Positions 42,601 through 50,506 of a DNA stretch of 64,000 bases are shown here, in pieces. Location of the stretch: contig CAYMRD010000005.1 of assembly GCA_964392775.1 (NCBI GenBank), positions 85,644 through 149,643 of the forward strand, read 5' to 3'. The number at the start of each line of letters is the position of its first letter. The first letter of the stretch is position 1. The position numbers were made by a program, and so were the translations under genes. The notes beneath the pieces are model-generated. The model was not told the DNA's origin and did no database searches. It was given only the letters and a program-made list of their open reading frames with translations. The DNA comes from UKL13-3 sp964392775. GTDB lineage: Bacteria; Bacteroidota; Bacteroidia; UKL13-3.

Positions 42601-43461
42601 ATGAGAATTTTAATAACAACGATAATATTTTTTATTCCACTATTGAGCTATAGTCAATTAGGTTATAGCTTTAAACAGTTTGAAAATACACCTGTTCACG
42701 ATTTAGCAAAAGCATGTGACTTTAACGATTTAGAGGCAATTAATGACTTTATGAGGGACAAATTGTATGATGCTGATTATGGAGAAGAGAAGTTTGGACA
42801 AACAGTTTTAATGGTAGCCGTTATGAATAATAAGCATAAAGTTATCGAAACCTTGCTAAAAAACGGTGCAAATCCAAACAAGAGGGATAAAAGAAATTTG
42901 ACCGTTCTAATGAGGCACATGAGCGTGAATTATAATGGAGTAGAATGCGATGTAAAGACAACAAAATTGTTAATACAATACGGAGCGGATATAAATGCAA
43001 TTTGTGATAATAAAGATACTGTTACTTATGAAGTGATACGAACCACGGCTTTTATGTTGGCATGTGAATCTGACTGTTTGGCGAATATCAAGTATTTAGT
43101 AGCTCAAGGGGTAGATATAAATAAATCGGTAGGAGGCGAAGGTAATTGTGCTATCACGAATGCTTTGATACAAGATAGAATAGATTTAGTGAAGTATTTG
43201 ATTATTGATCTCAAGGCGAAAATTCCACCTTATTGTTTGGTTTCAAAAAATGGAGATACGACAACTGTGCTTGGCATGTTAAGATTATTAATATTTACTA
43301 TAGGTTCAAAAGAGCATAAAGTCAAAATGGAGATAGTATCTTACTTAAATACAAATTATGGATTAGATTATTTTAAAGAACCATTACCAAAAGGCTTTTA
43401 TTTGGAGCGAATGAAAAGGGAACATCCAAACGATTTTGATGAATATATAAAGAAATACTAA
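42601..43461 (+). CDS. Secreted ankyrin-repeat protein, candidate immunity protein for the lipase-like tip
   Basis: It has 286 aa with a signal peptide (~1-19, ending LSYSQ). Ankyrin repeats occupy ~30-210: FGQTVLMVAVMNNKHKVIET plus LLKNGANPNKRD, then TTKLLIQYGADINAI and NIKYLVAQGVDINKS. It starts 10 bp after the lipase-like frame. Ankyrin proteins are known immunity partners of several polymorphic toxins, and an exported form suits a toxin acting in the periplasm. The pairing is inferred from position. Confidence 0.65.
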   Translation: MRILITTIIFFIPLLSYSQLGYSFKQFENTPVHDLAKACDFNDLEAINDFMRDKLYDADYGEEKFGQTVLMVAVMNNKHKVIETLLKNGANPNKRDKRNLTVLMRHMSVNYNGVECDVKTTKLLIQYGADINAICDNKDTVTYEVIRTTAFMLACESDCLANIKYLVAQGVDINKSVGGEGNCAITNALIQDRIDLVKYLIIDLKAKIPPYCLVSKNGDTTTVLGMLRLLIFTIGSKEHKVKMEIVSYLNTNYGLDYFKEPLPKGFYLERMKREHPNDFDEYIKKY

Positions 43462-43472
43462 ATGGGTGCAGT

Positions 43473-44774
43473 GTGTTCCATTTATCACGCTCCCATTCTT
43501 CCCTCGTATCAAATGGCACAGAGCAGTTGAATGTAAATGGACAACCGGGTATATCTCAGGTATTAAGCCCTTATATTGCTTTTACTCCGGGCAAACAATA
43601 CAAGCTGAGCTTTGATTTGTTGAATATTACGGCAGGCAATTACCTGATTGTATATACCATGTATCCTTACAACTATTTTGTGACCTGGATTGGCGACAAC
43701 GGGCATTACGAGATTATGTTTACCGCATCAGCCCCCTCTATGCAATTGTATATGAATTTCCAGAACAACAATTCGACAGCGCCTGTTACTTTTTCGCTCG
43801 ATAATATTAGATTTGAGCAGATACCGGGTGTCAACCTGAAGGGTTATACGGCCGATGTGATTCAGGCCAATGATTATTCACCATTTGGGGCACCCTTGCC
43901 GGGACGGAACTTTAATAGCAAGGAGTATAGGTTCGGCTTCAATGGGAAGGAGAAAGATGATGAGACTTATGGGGAAGGAAATGAGTATGATTTTGGGGAT
44001 AGGATTTATAGCCCAAGATTAGGCAGATGGCTGAGTGTAGATCCTCTTCAAAAGAAATATTCATGGTTAACACCTTATCATTTTACAGCAAATAATCCTA
44101 TTCTTTATGTCGATAAAGATGGGCGTGATTATGGAGTGATTGTTGACCATAAAACAAGGACTATTACAGTTACGGCTACCTATTATACGACCGCTGCCAA
44201 CCAAAATGAAGCTCAATCTGCAGTTAATCATTGGAATGGACAAAGTGGAAAATTTGCTTATGAGGTAAAGAATGGAGATAAGACAATTCAGTATAATATA
44301 AAATATGAATTAAAAGTGGATGCAACTTCAACAAGTAATATACAAGCTCAAGAAAAGGCAGTGGCCGATAATACAGGAAACCAATACAGGGAGTGTACCA
44401 ACTGTGGTATCAATCCTAAGAATGCAGCAGAAACGGGTGATGGCGAAATAATAAGAGTTGACCCTTCAAAGAAAGCTGCATCGACGGGTTCTCATGAAAT
44501 TGGCCATACTTTGGGACTGCCTAATCACTTTTTGGATGGATTACAAAAGCCTGGTGAAGTAAGACACCCAAATGAGACAAATGTTACTCCGGAGAATGTT
44601 GCTGGAACATTGGATAAGGTTGGTTTGGTTGGACCTCAGCAAGAGACTAAGGTATTAATGAATGAGACTGAATCGAAACCATATTCTGGTAAATCTAGTA
44701 TAACCGAGAAAAATGTATCAAATAAACCAGCTAATTTTAATAGTGGGACAGTAAAAGAAAATAAAAAGAAATGA
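43473..44774 (+). CDS. Displaced RHS tip cassette with zincin-like toxin domain
   Basis: 433 codons from GTG 43473, with no signal peptide and a start that may not be used. Residues ~7-144 repeat the RHS gene's jelly-roll module almost perfectly. Then come the RHS core end (DYSPFGAPLPGRNF ... LSVDPL) and the junction VDKDGRD at ~216. The tip (~219-433) contains HEIGHTLGLPNH (341-352): HExxH with two zinc-binding His and the catalytic Glu, then Gly348 as in metzincins. The third ligand is one residue late (His352, with Asn at the usual place). It is probably a metallopeptidase toxin. A single crossover in the repeat would join this tip in frame to the RHS protein. Confidence 0.75.
   Translation: MFHLSRSHSSLVSNGTEQLNVNGQPGISQVLSPYIAFTPGKQYKLSFDLLNITAGNYLIVYTMYPYNYFVTWIGDNGHYEIMFTASAPSMQLYMNFQNNNSTAPVTFSLDNIRFEQIPGVNLKGYTADVIQANDYSPFGAPLPGRNFNSKEYRFGFNGKEKDDETYGEGNEYDFGDRIYSPRLGRWLSVDPLQKKYSWLTPYHFTANNPILYVDKDGRDYGVIVDHKTRTITVTATYYTTAANQNEAQSAVNHWNGQSGKFAYEVKNGDKTIQYNIKYELKVDATSTSNIQAQEKAVADNTGNQYRECTNCGINPKNAAETGDGEIIRVDPSKKAASTGSHEIGHTLGLPNHFLDGLQKPGEVRHPNETNVTPENVAGTLDKVGLVGPQQETKVLMNETESKPYSGKSSITEKNVSNKPANFNSGTVKENKKK
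43491..43900 (+). repeat. Long direct repeat, copy B (orphan tip cassette)
   Basis: Partner of 39911-40320, offset 3,580 bp, three differences in about 410 bp. It starts 18 bp after the cassette's apparent start codon, so the cassette begins essentially at the repeat. Confidence 0.95.
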
Positions 44775-45361
44775 GAACATATAAATCAATAATTTTATTC
44801 GTTTTAGGGTTAGTGTTTTATACTAATTCCTACAGTCAGCTATCATTTGAAACTACCCTCATAAATGTAGATACTTTAGACTTAAAAGATCCTTACGAAG
44901 TCTACATTAAATTTGCTGGCTCAGATGCTAAAGCGAGTTTTGTTTTAACTAGAAACAATCTTGATGAAGTAAAATCATATTTAGATAGTGTCTTTAGTTT
45001 TAATAAAACAGATGAAAAGACAAGCTTGAAAGAGCAGAATAGGATAGACTTAAATAAATTTAAAGACATCTATGAAGTTTTGGTTAATAGGCTAGGAGCT
45101 ATATATACAATGTCTTGTGCTACTCATAAACATATATATTGCTCACAAGTTCTAAGAACGGTTTGTGATGATGATTGCAATATTAAATATGATATGGTGT
45201 TGGAAAAGAAGAAATACTTTATTGTCTCGCGTAAATCAAATAAAGTTATTGTTGGTTTAGTGAATGCCCAAAAATTTAATAAAACTGCTAATCTAATATA
45301 TGAACATCCATGCGAAGGGAAATCATATTGTTATATCCTATTTGCAACACTTTATGAATAA
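44771..45361 (+). CDS. Secreted protein, candidate immunity protein for the zincin-like tip
   Basis: It has 196 aa, overlapping the cassette stop by 4 bp (ATGA). Signal peptide ~1-22 (ending TNSYSQ). The mature part contains several Cys (MSCATHKHIYCSQ, VCDDDCN, HPCEGKSYC), likely disulfide bonded. Overlap with the toxin frame is the classic immunity arrangement. A protein inhibitor of the metallopeptidase is the simplest guess; no family recognised. Confidence 0.6.
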   Translation: MRTYKSIILFVLGLVFYTNSYSQLSFETTLINVDTLDLKDPYEVYIKFAGSDAKASFVLTRNNLDEVKSYLDSVFSFNKTDEKTSLKEQNRIDLNKFKDIYEVLVNRLGAIYTMSCATHKHIYCSQVLRTVCDDDCNIKYDMVLEKKKYFIVSRKSNKVIVGLVNAQKFNKTANLIYEHPCEGKSYCYILFATLYE

Positions 45362-45363
45362 AA

Positions 45364-45612
45364 GTGGAGTTCTCTGACCCTGTGCAAGGTGGGCTTGCAG
45401 GCGGTGAAGTTTATAAGAATAATATGACAAGGGTTTTTGAGGTTAAAGACAAGAGCGGTCATTCTTTTGATGTAAATAATCCTGCTGCAATAACACAAAC
45501 AGGAGCCACACCACTTGCCCCAGTAACCTCTTCTAACAGTTCATCAACACCCTCTTCTAATCTTGGAGGCTCAGGTATGGGCATGATGGAGCAAGACCCT
45601 TTAGAATATTAA
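45364..45612 (+). pseudogene. Remnant of a further RHS toxin tip
   Basis: 82 codons with only a GTG as possible start, 2 bp after the previous gene, no signal peptide. The first part (SDPVQGGLAGGEVYKNN, RVFEVKDKSGHSFDVNN) looks like the end of a larger domain. The Ser/Thr/Pro-rich linker and final GGSGMGMMEQDPLEY resemble the tail of the lipase-like tip. Best read as the leftover 3' end of a displaced tip kept in front of its immunity gene. Confidence 0.5.
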
Positions 45613-45616
45613 TCAT

Positions 45617-46150
45617 ATGCACAGTAAAACACGTTATTTTTTAGCAATAATTTTAGTGAGCATTCGATTAGTTAGTAATGCTCAAAATAAAGATGATTTT
45701 AAAACAGGGTATCATTCTTTTAAAGACCCAATTCAAAGAGGGAAATTTGACTTTATTTTAGGATACAATGGTGTAGATAATCACTATGGAGAAATAGGTA
45801 TTGCAAGAGGTTACAGAGGCTTTGAGGGTTGGGCTTATGTATATTTTTCATTTAACTTATCAGCAGAGTTTAGAGTTGCTGAAAATAACAATGTTATCAT
45901 TGCACCCAAATTGGGTTACTCAACAACCCTTGCATATTTAAACTTAGGTATTTATGGGGTCTATTATTTAAATACCAATACTAGTAATAATCAGTTGTTT
46001 ATTAGGCCGGAAATAGGGCCATCCTTTTTAGGTATAGGCACTATTTTTTGGGGTTATAACATTGGAAGCGAAATGTCGGGAGTTAATAGTAATGTACTAG
46101 GGCTAAGGCTAATTATTGGTCGTGGTTCGTTGAAAGGAGTAACATATTAA
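45617..46150 (+). CDS. Secreted beta-rich protein, candidate immunity protein of the tip remnant
   Basis: It has 177 aa with a signal peptide (~1-22, ending VSNAQ). The mature sequence alternates aromatic and small residues (FDFILGYNGVDNHYGEIGIA, GWAYVYFSFNLSAEF, IIAPKLGYSTTLAYLNLGIY), like a small outer-membrane barrel. It lies 4 bp after the tip remnant and is the last gene before a strong terminator. Orphan immunity protein or simple outer-membrane protein. Confidence 0.55.
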   Translation: MHSKTRYFLAIILVSIRLVSNAQNKDDFKTGYHSFKDPIQRGKFDFILGYNGVDNHYGEIGIARGYRGFEGWAYVYFSFNLSAEFRVAENNNVIIAPKLGYSTTLAYLNLGIYGVYYLNTNTSNNQLFIRPEIGPSFLGIGTIFWGYNIGSEMSGVNSNVLGLRLIIGRGSLKGVTY

Positions 46151-46173
46151 GTCTTATTCTTCAAACAAAAAAC

Positions 46174-46207
46174 CAAAACGCCACACTCACCACGTGGCGT
46201 TTTTTTA
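46174..46207 (+). terminator. Rho-independent terminator closing the RHS/immunity region
   Basis: Perfect 9-bp stem AAACGCCAC/GTGGCGTTT around a 9-base loop, followed by TTTT-A. Confidence 0.88.
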
Positions 46208-46496
46208 TGCTTTGTTTGGTCGGTTTTACCCCTCATTTTAAAAGATACACACCCTTTTCTCCCCTGCGTTTGAGTGCTTTTGATGGCGTTTTTTTTGTGG
46301 TGTTATGGCGGTTTTTTTGAGCTTTTTACGCCCTTTTTTCCTCTTTTTTGCGTGGATTTACCACACATTTTTACGCCCTTTTTTTGTCCGCTTTCAGCGG
46401 TTTTTAATCGCCCTTTTTATCTATTAACCCAAACTCGGGTTAATAATCAATAATTGTCGGGCTGAGTTTATCGAAGCCTCCCAATCAACACTCCAG
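46208..46496. other. Pyrimidine-rich intergenic region without genes
   Basis: From about 46208 to 46420 the + strand is strongly T/C-rich, with many runs of five to eight T separated by GCG/GCC-type triplets (e.g. CGCCCTTTTTT). ATTAACCC (46423-46430) and GGGTTAAT (46437-46444) form a perfect 8-bp hairpin that may terminate the - strand genes. GGCTGAG...CGAAGCC (46460-46478) is a degenerate copy of the dispersed repeat at 15216. No coding signal seen. Confidence 0.6.
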
Positions 46497-46982
46497 CTAG
46501 TACACCTTCTTCAATTTCTCAACAATCTCAAAAACAGCCGGACAAACAGCTACATTATTCAATGTTTCTTTGAGTACAGTATGCATCTTACGCTGGTTGG
46601 TATGCGGGTATTCGCGGCAGGCATTGGGCCGGTGTTCGTATACCGAGCAATAGTTATCAGCTCCTAAAAAAGGGCAAGGCAATACGTTGAGCACATAGTC
46701 ATTGTCTTCGTCAATATGCAAATACGTTTCGGTGAACTGGGCCGGGCGCATCTTGAGGTGTGAAGCCAAACGTTCAATATCCCTTTGCTTAAACAAGGGG
46801 CCTGTAGTTTTGCAGCAGTTAGCGCAGGTCAGACAATCAATATGGTCAAAGGCTTCCTCATGCAGCTCCTGAAAACGCAGGTCCAAATCCTTGGGCTGAC
46901 GTTTTTTTAACTGTTCGAAAAACTTTTTGTTTTCGGGGCGCAACTTATTGGCTTTGCTCTGTATTTCGTTCAGTGGAATCAA
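46497..46982 (-). CDS. YkgJ-family cysteine-cluster protein
   Basis: It has 161 aa and a cysteine cluster expected to bind zinc or iron: CLTCANCCKTTGP (residues ~50-62), CPFLGADNYCSVYEHRPNAC (~102-121) and a later Cys in VAVCPAVFE. This spacing is typical of the YkgJ/UPF0153 group, whose exact role is unknown. It lies 1 bp after the RES toxin gene in the same direction. Confidence 0.85.
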   Translation of the reverse strand: MIPLNEIQSKANKLRPENKKFFEQLKKRQPKDLDLRFQELHEEAFDHIDCLTCANCCKTTGPLFKQRDIERLASHLKMRPAQFTETYLHIDEDNDYVLNVLPCPFLGADNYCSVYEHRPNACREYPHTNQRKMHTVLKETLNNVAVCPAVFEIVEKLKKVY

Positions 46983-46983
46983 A

Positions 46984-47445
46984 CTAACGTATGAATAATC
47001 TCTTGTCGAAGGTAAAAGGTTCTGTTTGAATTACCGAAATCCGTTTCATATCAGAGTGATTGGGGTTTATCAAATAATTGTGCTCTCCCTGAATGGTAGC
47101 CGATGGCACTTTTAATACCAGATATTTCCCTTCCTGAATAAAGGCATCGCCAATTTTTTGTGTTTCTTCCTGTTGTGGAAAAAAATTCCATTCGGGAGGT
47201 AAATCTTTAAGCGAAAGTTCTGCAATCGTGATATGCTTTGGTATTTCAATGCTGACCATAAAATGATCTTCGGGAATAATCCCATAAGGAGAGTGTACTG
47301 CTATTTCTGTTGAGCATAAGGCCCGCGTTTCGCCCGTGTACACCATTGAAGTACCCTTGCTGTTCCAACGCCCGCCAAACTTTCTGGCTCCATTACCCGA
47401 AAGGTCTTTCCTGTATTCTCTTTTACAAAGTCTGAAAACAATCAT
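46984..47445 (-). CDS. RES-domain toxin
   Basis: Toxin of a type II RES/Xre pair; characterised members deplete NAD+. It has 153 aa, with the signature FRLCKREYRKDL, GGRWNSKGTSMVYTGE (residues ~24-39), then CSTEI and the closing LINPNHSDM (~127-135). The conserved Arg, Tyr, Glu and Ser of the family are present. It starts inside the antitoxin stop (4-bp overlap), antitoxin first. Confidence 0.93.
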   Translation of the reverse strand: MIVFRLCKREYRKDLSGNGARKFGGRWNSKGTSMVYTGETRALCSTEIAVHSPYGIIPEDHFMVSIEIPKHITIAELSLKDLPPEWNFFPQQEETQKIGDAFIQEGKYLVLKVPSATIQGEHNYLINPNHSDMKRISVIQTEPFTFDKRLFIR

Positions 47446-47903
47446 GCAAGCACTCCGTGTTCAATCCGGCCTAATTCGTCTTTTATTAAATCAATGCCCA
47501 ATGAACTGTCTAATAAATCTTTTGGGGTAATACCACCCATTGCAATACTTTTAGAATAGAGCCAGGTGTGAAAGTTTTGAGCATTTCCAAATACCGAAAT
47601 ACCATATTTATGAAGCATCGCAATCTGAATTATTTTTTCGGATTGAATGGGGTCAAAGTTTTTGTTTTCGCTTTCATAACGTTGCATGGTGCGCTCGCTG
47701 ATATGCAAAATTTTTGACCATTCATTGATGGTAAATGCGGCCTCTTGAAAGAGACTGTGGAATTTTTTATAATGTAATCCTTTACGAATCATTTGAATCA
47801 AATCCAAGGCTTGAACATCATCCAGAGAACCGTATGCAACTGCGGGTTCATTCACCAGTGAATAAGTAGGTTCTTCTTCTTTATAGGGTTTCGGCTTTTT
47901 CAT
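47442..47903 (-). CDS. Xre/ParS-type antitoxin of the RES toxin
   Basis: It has 153 aa. A central helix-turn-helix (FTINEWSKILHISERTMQRY, ~57-76) is followed by the C-terminal toxin-binding domain of the DUF2384 type (ISVFGNAQNFHTWLYS, then GITPKDLLDSSLGIDLIKDE), which should neutralise the RES fold and co-repress the promoter. A palindrome lies in its promoter. Confidence 0.92.
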   Translation of the reverse strand: MKKPKPYKEEEPTYSLVNEPAVAYGSLDDVQALDLIQMIRKGLHYKKFHSLFQEAAFTINEWSKILHISERTMQRYESENKNFDPIQSEKIIQIAMLHKYGISVFGNAQNFHTWLYSKSIAMGGITPKDLLDSSLGIDLIKDELGRIEHGVLA

Positions 47904-47919
47904 AAAAATGTCCTCGCCT

Positions 47920-47955
47920 CAAATTTACGACAATTGTCTGGAAATAAAAGTCAAA
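47920..47955 (-). promoter_or_regulatory. Promoter and probable operator of the Xre-RES operon
   Basis: Read on the - strand: TTTG (47955-47952), 24 bp, TAAATTTG (47927-47920), close to the Bacteroidota consensus. The perfect palindrome GACAATTGTC (47929-47938) lies directly upstream of the -7 element, well placed for autorepression by the antitoxin. The ATG of the antitoxin follows 16 bases after the -7 element. Confidence 0.6.
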
Positions 47956-47957
47956 TG

Positions 47958-49826
47958 TTATTTTACGATTAATACCGGAATTTTAACATTATGCCTCACC
48001 GCATCAACAGTGCTGCCAAATACAATATCCTTGATTCCTTTATGTCCGTGAGCGCCCATCACCAGTAGTTGTGCATCGGTTTTATTGACCAGATCCGAAA
48101 TGGTATTAGCCGATTTCCCATATCCCAACAGGGTTGATACGGCATATCCCATTTGGGTAAGGTCGTTTTGGTATTTCTCAAGATTGGCCATATCGTGCAT
48201 GGTTTCATTATCCAAAATTTGTTCACCCAAACGGATGGCTCCTGCACTTTCCACAATATGAATGAGTAAATAGGTTGCCTGTTTGCCGCCTAATGATAAA
48301 GCATGTTGGATGGTTGCTTCATCTTGTCTTGAGAAATCAACAGTAATGGCAATCTGTTTGTATGTTGATTTTACTACAGTATTGAGAGAGATTGCTTCTC
48401 CATGAGGGATACTGCTTTTTTGACGGTGTCTTTTAACAATAAAAGGGTGTAGTGTGATATAGCCTAACAATATGATAATAAAGAGAAGTCCTACGATAAC
48501 AAGTGTCTTGGCTACAATATTGCCATCTCCAAGCCAATTGAAAAATTGAATGAGTTCTTCGGTCACCAGTTTGATATTGAGTATAAGGATAATAGCTGCG
48601 GTTAACCATGCCGCAATTTTAACCATACGCTTGATGGCAAACTGTTGCATAAGTTGTTTGCTGGAGGTAAAATGAATCAAGGGAATAACAGCAAATCCAA
48701 GCTGCATGCTCAATACAACCTGACTTAATACCAACAATTCACCAAGGCGTTCTTCTCCATAAATTAAGATGGTAATCACAGCAGGGGTAATGGCCAACAA
48801 GCGGGTGAGTAATCTCCGGATCCATGGACTGATGCGCAGGTTCAGGTAACCTTCCATTACAATTTGTCCGGCTAGTGTTCCGGTGATGGTAGAGCTTTGC
48901 CCGGCAGCAATCAAGGCAATGGCAAATAACGAAGGAGCAAGGTTGCCGAAAATATCCTGCAACAAAACATGCGCGTGTTGGATATCGCTTACGCTATTGT
49001 ATCCATGTCGGTGGAAGGCCGAAGCAGCCAAAATGAGAATGGCGGCATTCACAAAAAAGGCAAGGTTCAGGGCAATGGTCGAATCGATAAAATTAAATTT
49101 TAGTGCCTGTTTGATACCACTCTCGGTTTTATCAAAATTGCGGGTTTGCACCAGAGACGAATGCAGGTACAGATTGTGAGGCATTACCGTGGCTCCAATG
49201 ATTCCGATAGCGATATACAAGGCTTCGTGTGATAAAGCCGTTGGGATAAAACCTTTGGCCAGTTCGGCTGCATCAGGTTTTACGATCAGCATTTCTGTAA
49301 TGAAGGAAACTCCGATAATGGCAATGAGGCTCACAATAAATACTTCCATTTTTCGGATGCCTTTATTGAGCAGAAACAACAATAAAAAGGTATCGAGTAT
49401 GGTGATCAATACACCGTAGATAAGCGGTAAATCAAACAAAAGTTTTAATCCGATGGCCATCCCGATGATTTCCGCTAAATCGCACGCTGCAATGGCAATT
49501 TCGGCCAGCACATACAACGAAATATTGGCCCAAGGTGCATATTGCTGACGTGAGGCCTGAGCCAAATCCATTCCCTTTACAACACCCAATCGGGCGGCTA
49601 AACTTTGCAGGAGCAGGGCCATCAGGTTGCTCATTAATAATACCCAAATCAATTGGTATCCAAACTGACTTCCTCCGGCTATATCAGTAGCCCAGTTTCC
49701 TGGATCCATATAACCTACGCTTACCATATAGGCCGGACCTAAAAAGGCTAGCAGCGTTTTCCAGAAATTCCGTTTTACGGGAACCGAAACGCTTTCGTGT
49801 ACTTCACTTAATGATTTTTCAGACAT
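47958..49826 (-). CDS. mntH: Nramp-family Mn2+/Fe2+ transporter fused to a UspA domain
   Basis: Proton-coupled importer of divalent metals. It has 622 aa. Residues ~20-445 form the Nramp membrane domain with both metal-site motifs, GYMDPGNWATD (TM1) and VMPHNLYLHSSL (TM6). Residues ~480-622 form a cytosolic universal stress protein domain with ITVDFS at the start and the nucleotide-binding stretch GAHGHKGIKDIVFGSTVDAV at the end. The fusion suggests transport responds to ATP or stress signals. It follows an MntR/DtxR-like repressor by 2 bp, in the same operon. Confidence 0.93.
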   Translation of the reverse strand: MSEKSLSEVHESVSVPVKRNFWKTLLAFLGPAYMVSVGYMDPGNWATDIAGGSQFGYQLIWVLLMSNLMALLLQSLAARLGVVKGMDLAQASRQQYAPWANISLYVLAEIAIAACDLAEIIGMAIGLKLLFDLPLIYGVLITILDTFLLLFLLNKGIRKMEVFIVSLIAIIGVSFITEMLIVKPDAAELAKGFIPTALSHEALYIAIGIIGATVMPHNLYLHSSLVQTRNFDKTESGIKQALKFNFIDSTIALNLAFFVNAAILILAASAFHRHGYNSVSDIQHAHVLLQDIFGNLAPSLFAIALIAAGQSSTITGTLAGQIVMEGYLNLRISPWIRRLLTRLLAITPAVITILIYGEERLGELLVLSQVVLSMQLGFAVIPLIHFTSSKQLMQQFAIKRMVKIAAWLTAAIILILNIKLVTEELIQFFNWLGDGNIVAKTLVIVGLLFIIILLGYITLHPFIVKRHRQKSSIPHGEAISLNTVVKSTYKQIAITVDFSRQDEATIQHALSLGGKQATYLLIHIVESAGAIRLGEQILDNETMHDMANLEKYQNDLTQMGYAVSTLLGYGKSANTISDLVNKTDAQLLVMGAHGHKGIKDIVFGSTVDAVRHNVKIPVLIVK

Positions 49827-49828
49827 CG

Positions 49829-50488
49829 TTATTTCGTTTTGACCAATACATTTTTAGCTACTTCCTTGCTTAAATGAAGGCGGTTATTCGCTCCGATTCT
49901 GACTTCAATCGAACCATCATATTCATTGCGTTCCATCAACTCAAGCTGCAATCCGAGGGTGAGGGAAATTTTATTGAGATGCTGCAAAAAAGCTGGCGTG
50001 TGATCTACCACTCCCGACATGATGCCTTTTTGTTTTGGGCTTAAATCACTCAATAACACAAAATTGCTGGTATTTATTTCTCCGGTTCGGGTGGGGATAG
50101 GGTCCCCGTGCGGATCGTGAGTGGGGTTGCCCAAAAAATCATCAAGTTTGTTGGTCAGCGTTTCTGAGTTGATATGTTCCAATTGCTCGGCAATATCATG
50201 CACTTCATCCCATCCAAATTCCAGTTTTTCATGCAGAAAAGTTTCCCAAAGGCGGTGTTTACGTACCAGCTCAATGGCTATAATACGTCCTTTTTCGGTG
50301 AGCGTAACGCCATGGTATTTTTCATACTTTAATAATTTTTTATCCGAAAGCTTTTTAATCATATCCGTTACCGATGCCGCTTTGGTGTCGAGCACTTCGG
50401 CAATGGCATTGGTGGTGATGTTATCGGTGTTACGCTCCGATAACTTGTAAATGGCCTTCAGGTAGTTTTCTTCGGTAAATGAATACAT
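49829..50488 (-). CDS. MntR/DtxR-family metal-dependent repressor
   Basis: It has 219 aa. The winged helix (residues ~1-65) contains LSERNTDNITTNAIAEVLDT and MIKKLSDKKLLKYEKYHGVT; the dimerisation/metal domain (~66-140) contains RLWETFLHEKLEFGWDEVHD and EQLEHINSETL with Cys/Glu/His-type ligand positions; a C-terminal SH3-like domain follows (~150-219). It should repress itself and the Nramp-UspA gene when Mn2+ or Fe2+ is ample. MntR is favoured over an iron sensor by the neighbour. Confidence 0.9.
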   Translation of the reverse strand: MYSFTEENYLKAIYKLSERNTDNITTNAIAEVLDTKAASVTDMIKKLSDKKLLKYEKYHGVTLTEKGRIIAIELVRKHRLWETFLHEKLEFGWDEVHDIAEQLEHINSETLTNKLDDFLGNPTHDPHGDPIPTRTGEINTSNFVLLSDLSPKQKGIMSGVVDHTPAFLQHLNKISLTLGLQLELMERNEYDGSIEVRIGANNRLHLSKEVAKNVLVKTK

Positions 50489-50506
50489 GCCACAAATATA
50501 TACAAA

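Noticed and set aside
43473..44774. Independent secreted metallopeptidase
   Set aside because: It has no signal peptide, begins inside a duplicated RHS segment with a GTG, and carries the RHS core end; a displaced tip explains it better.
18304..46150. T6SS or classical Tc toxin cluster
   Set aside because: No TssB/TssC, Hcp, VgrG, PAAR or TcA-like gene is present; the RHS proteins have Sec signal peptides instead.
46208..46420. CRISPR array in the repetitive spacer
   Set aside because: The T-rich units have no constant repeat length or unique spacers. No CRISPR array was seen anywhere in the window.
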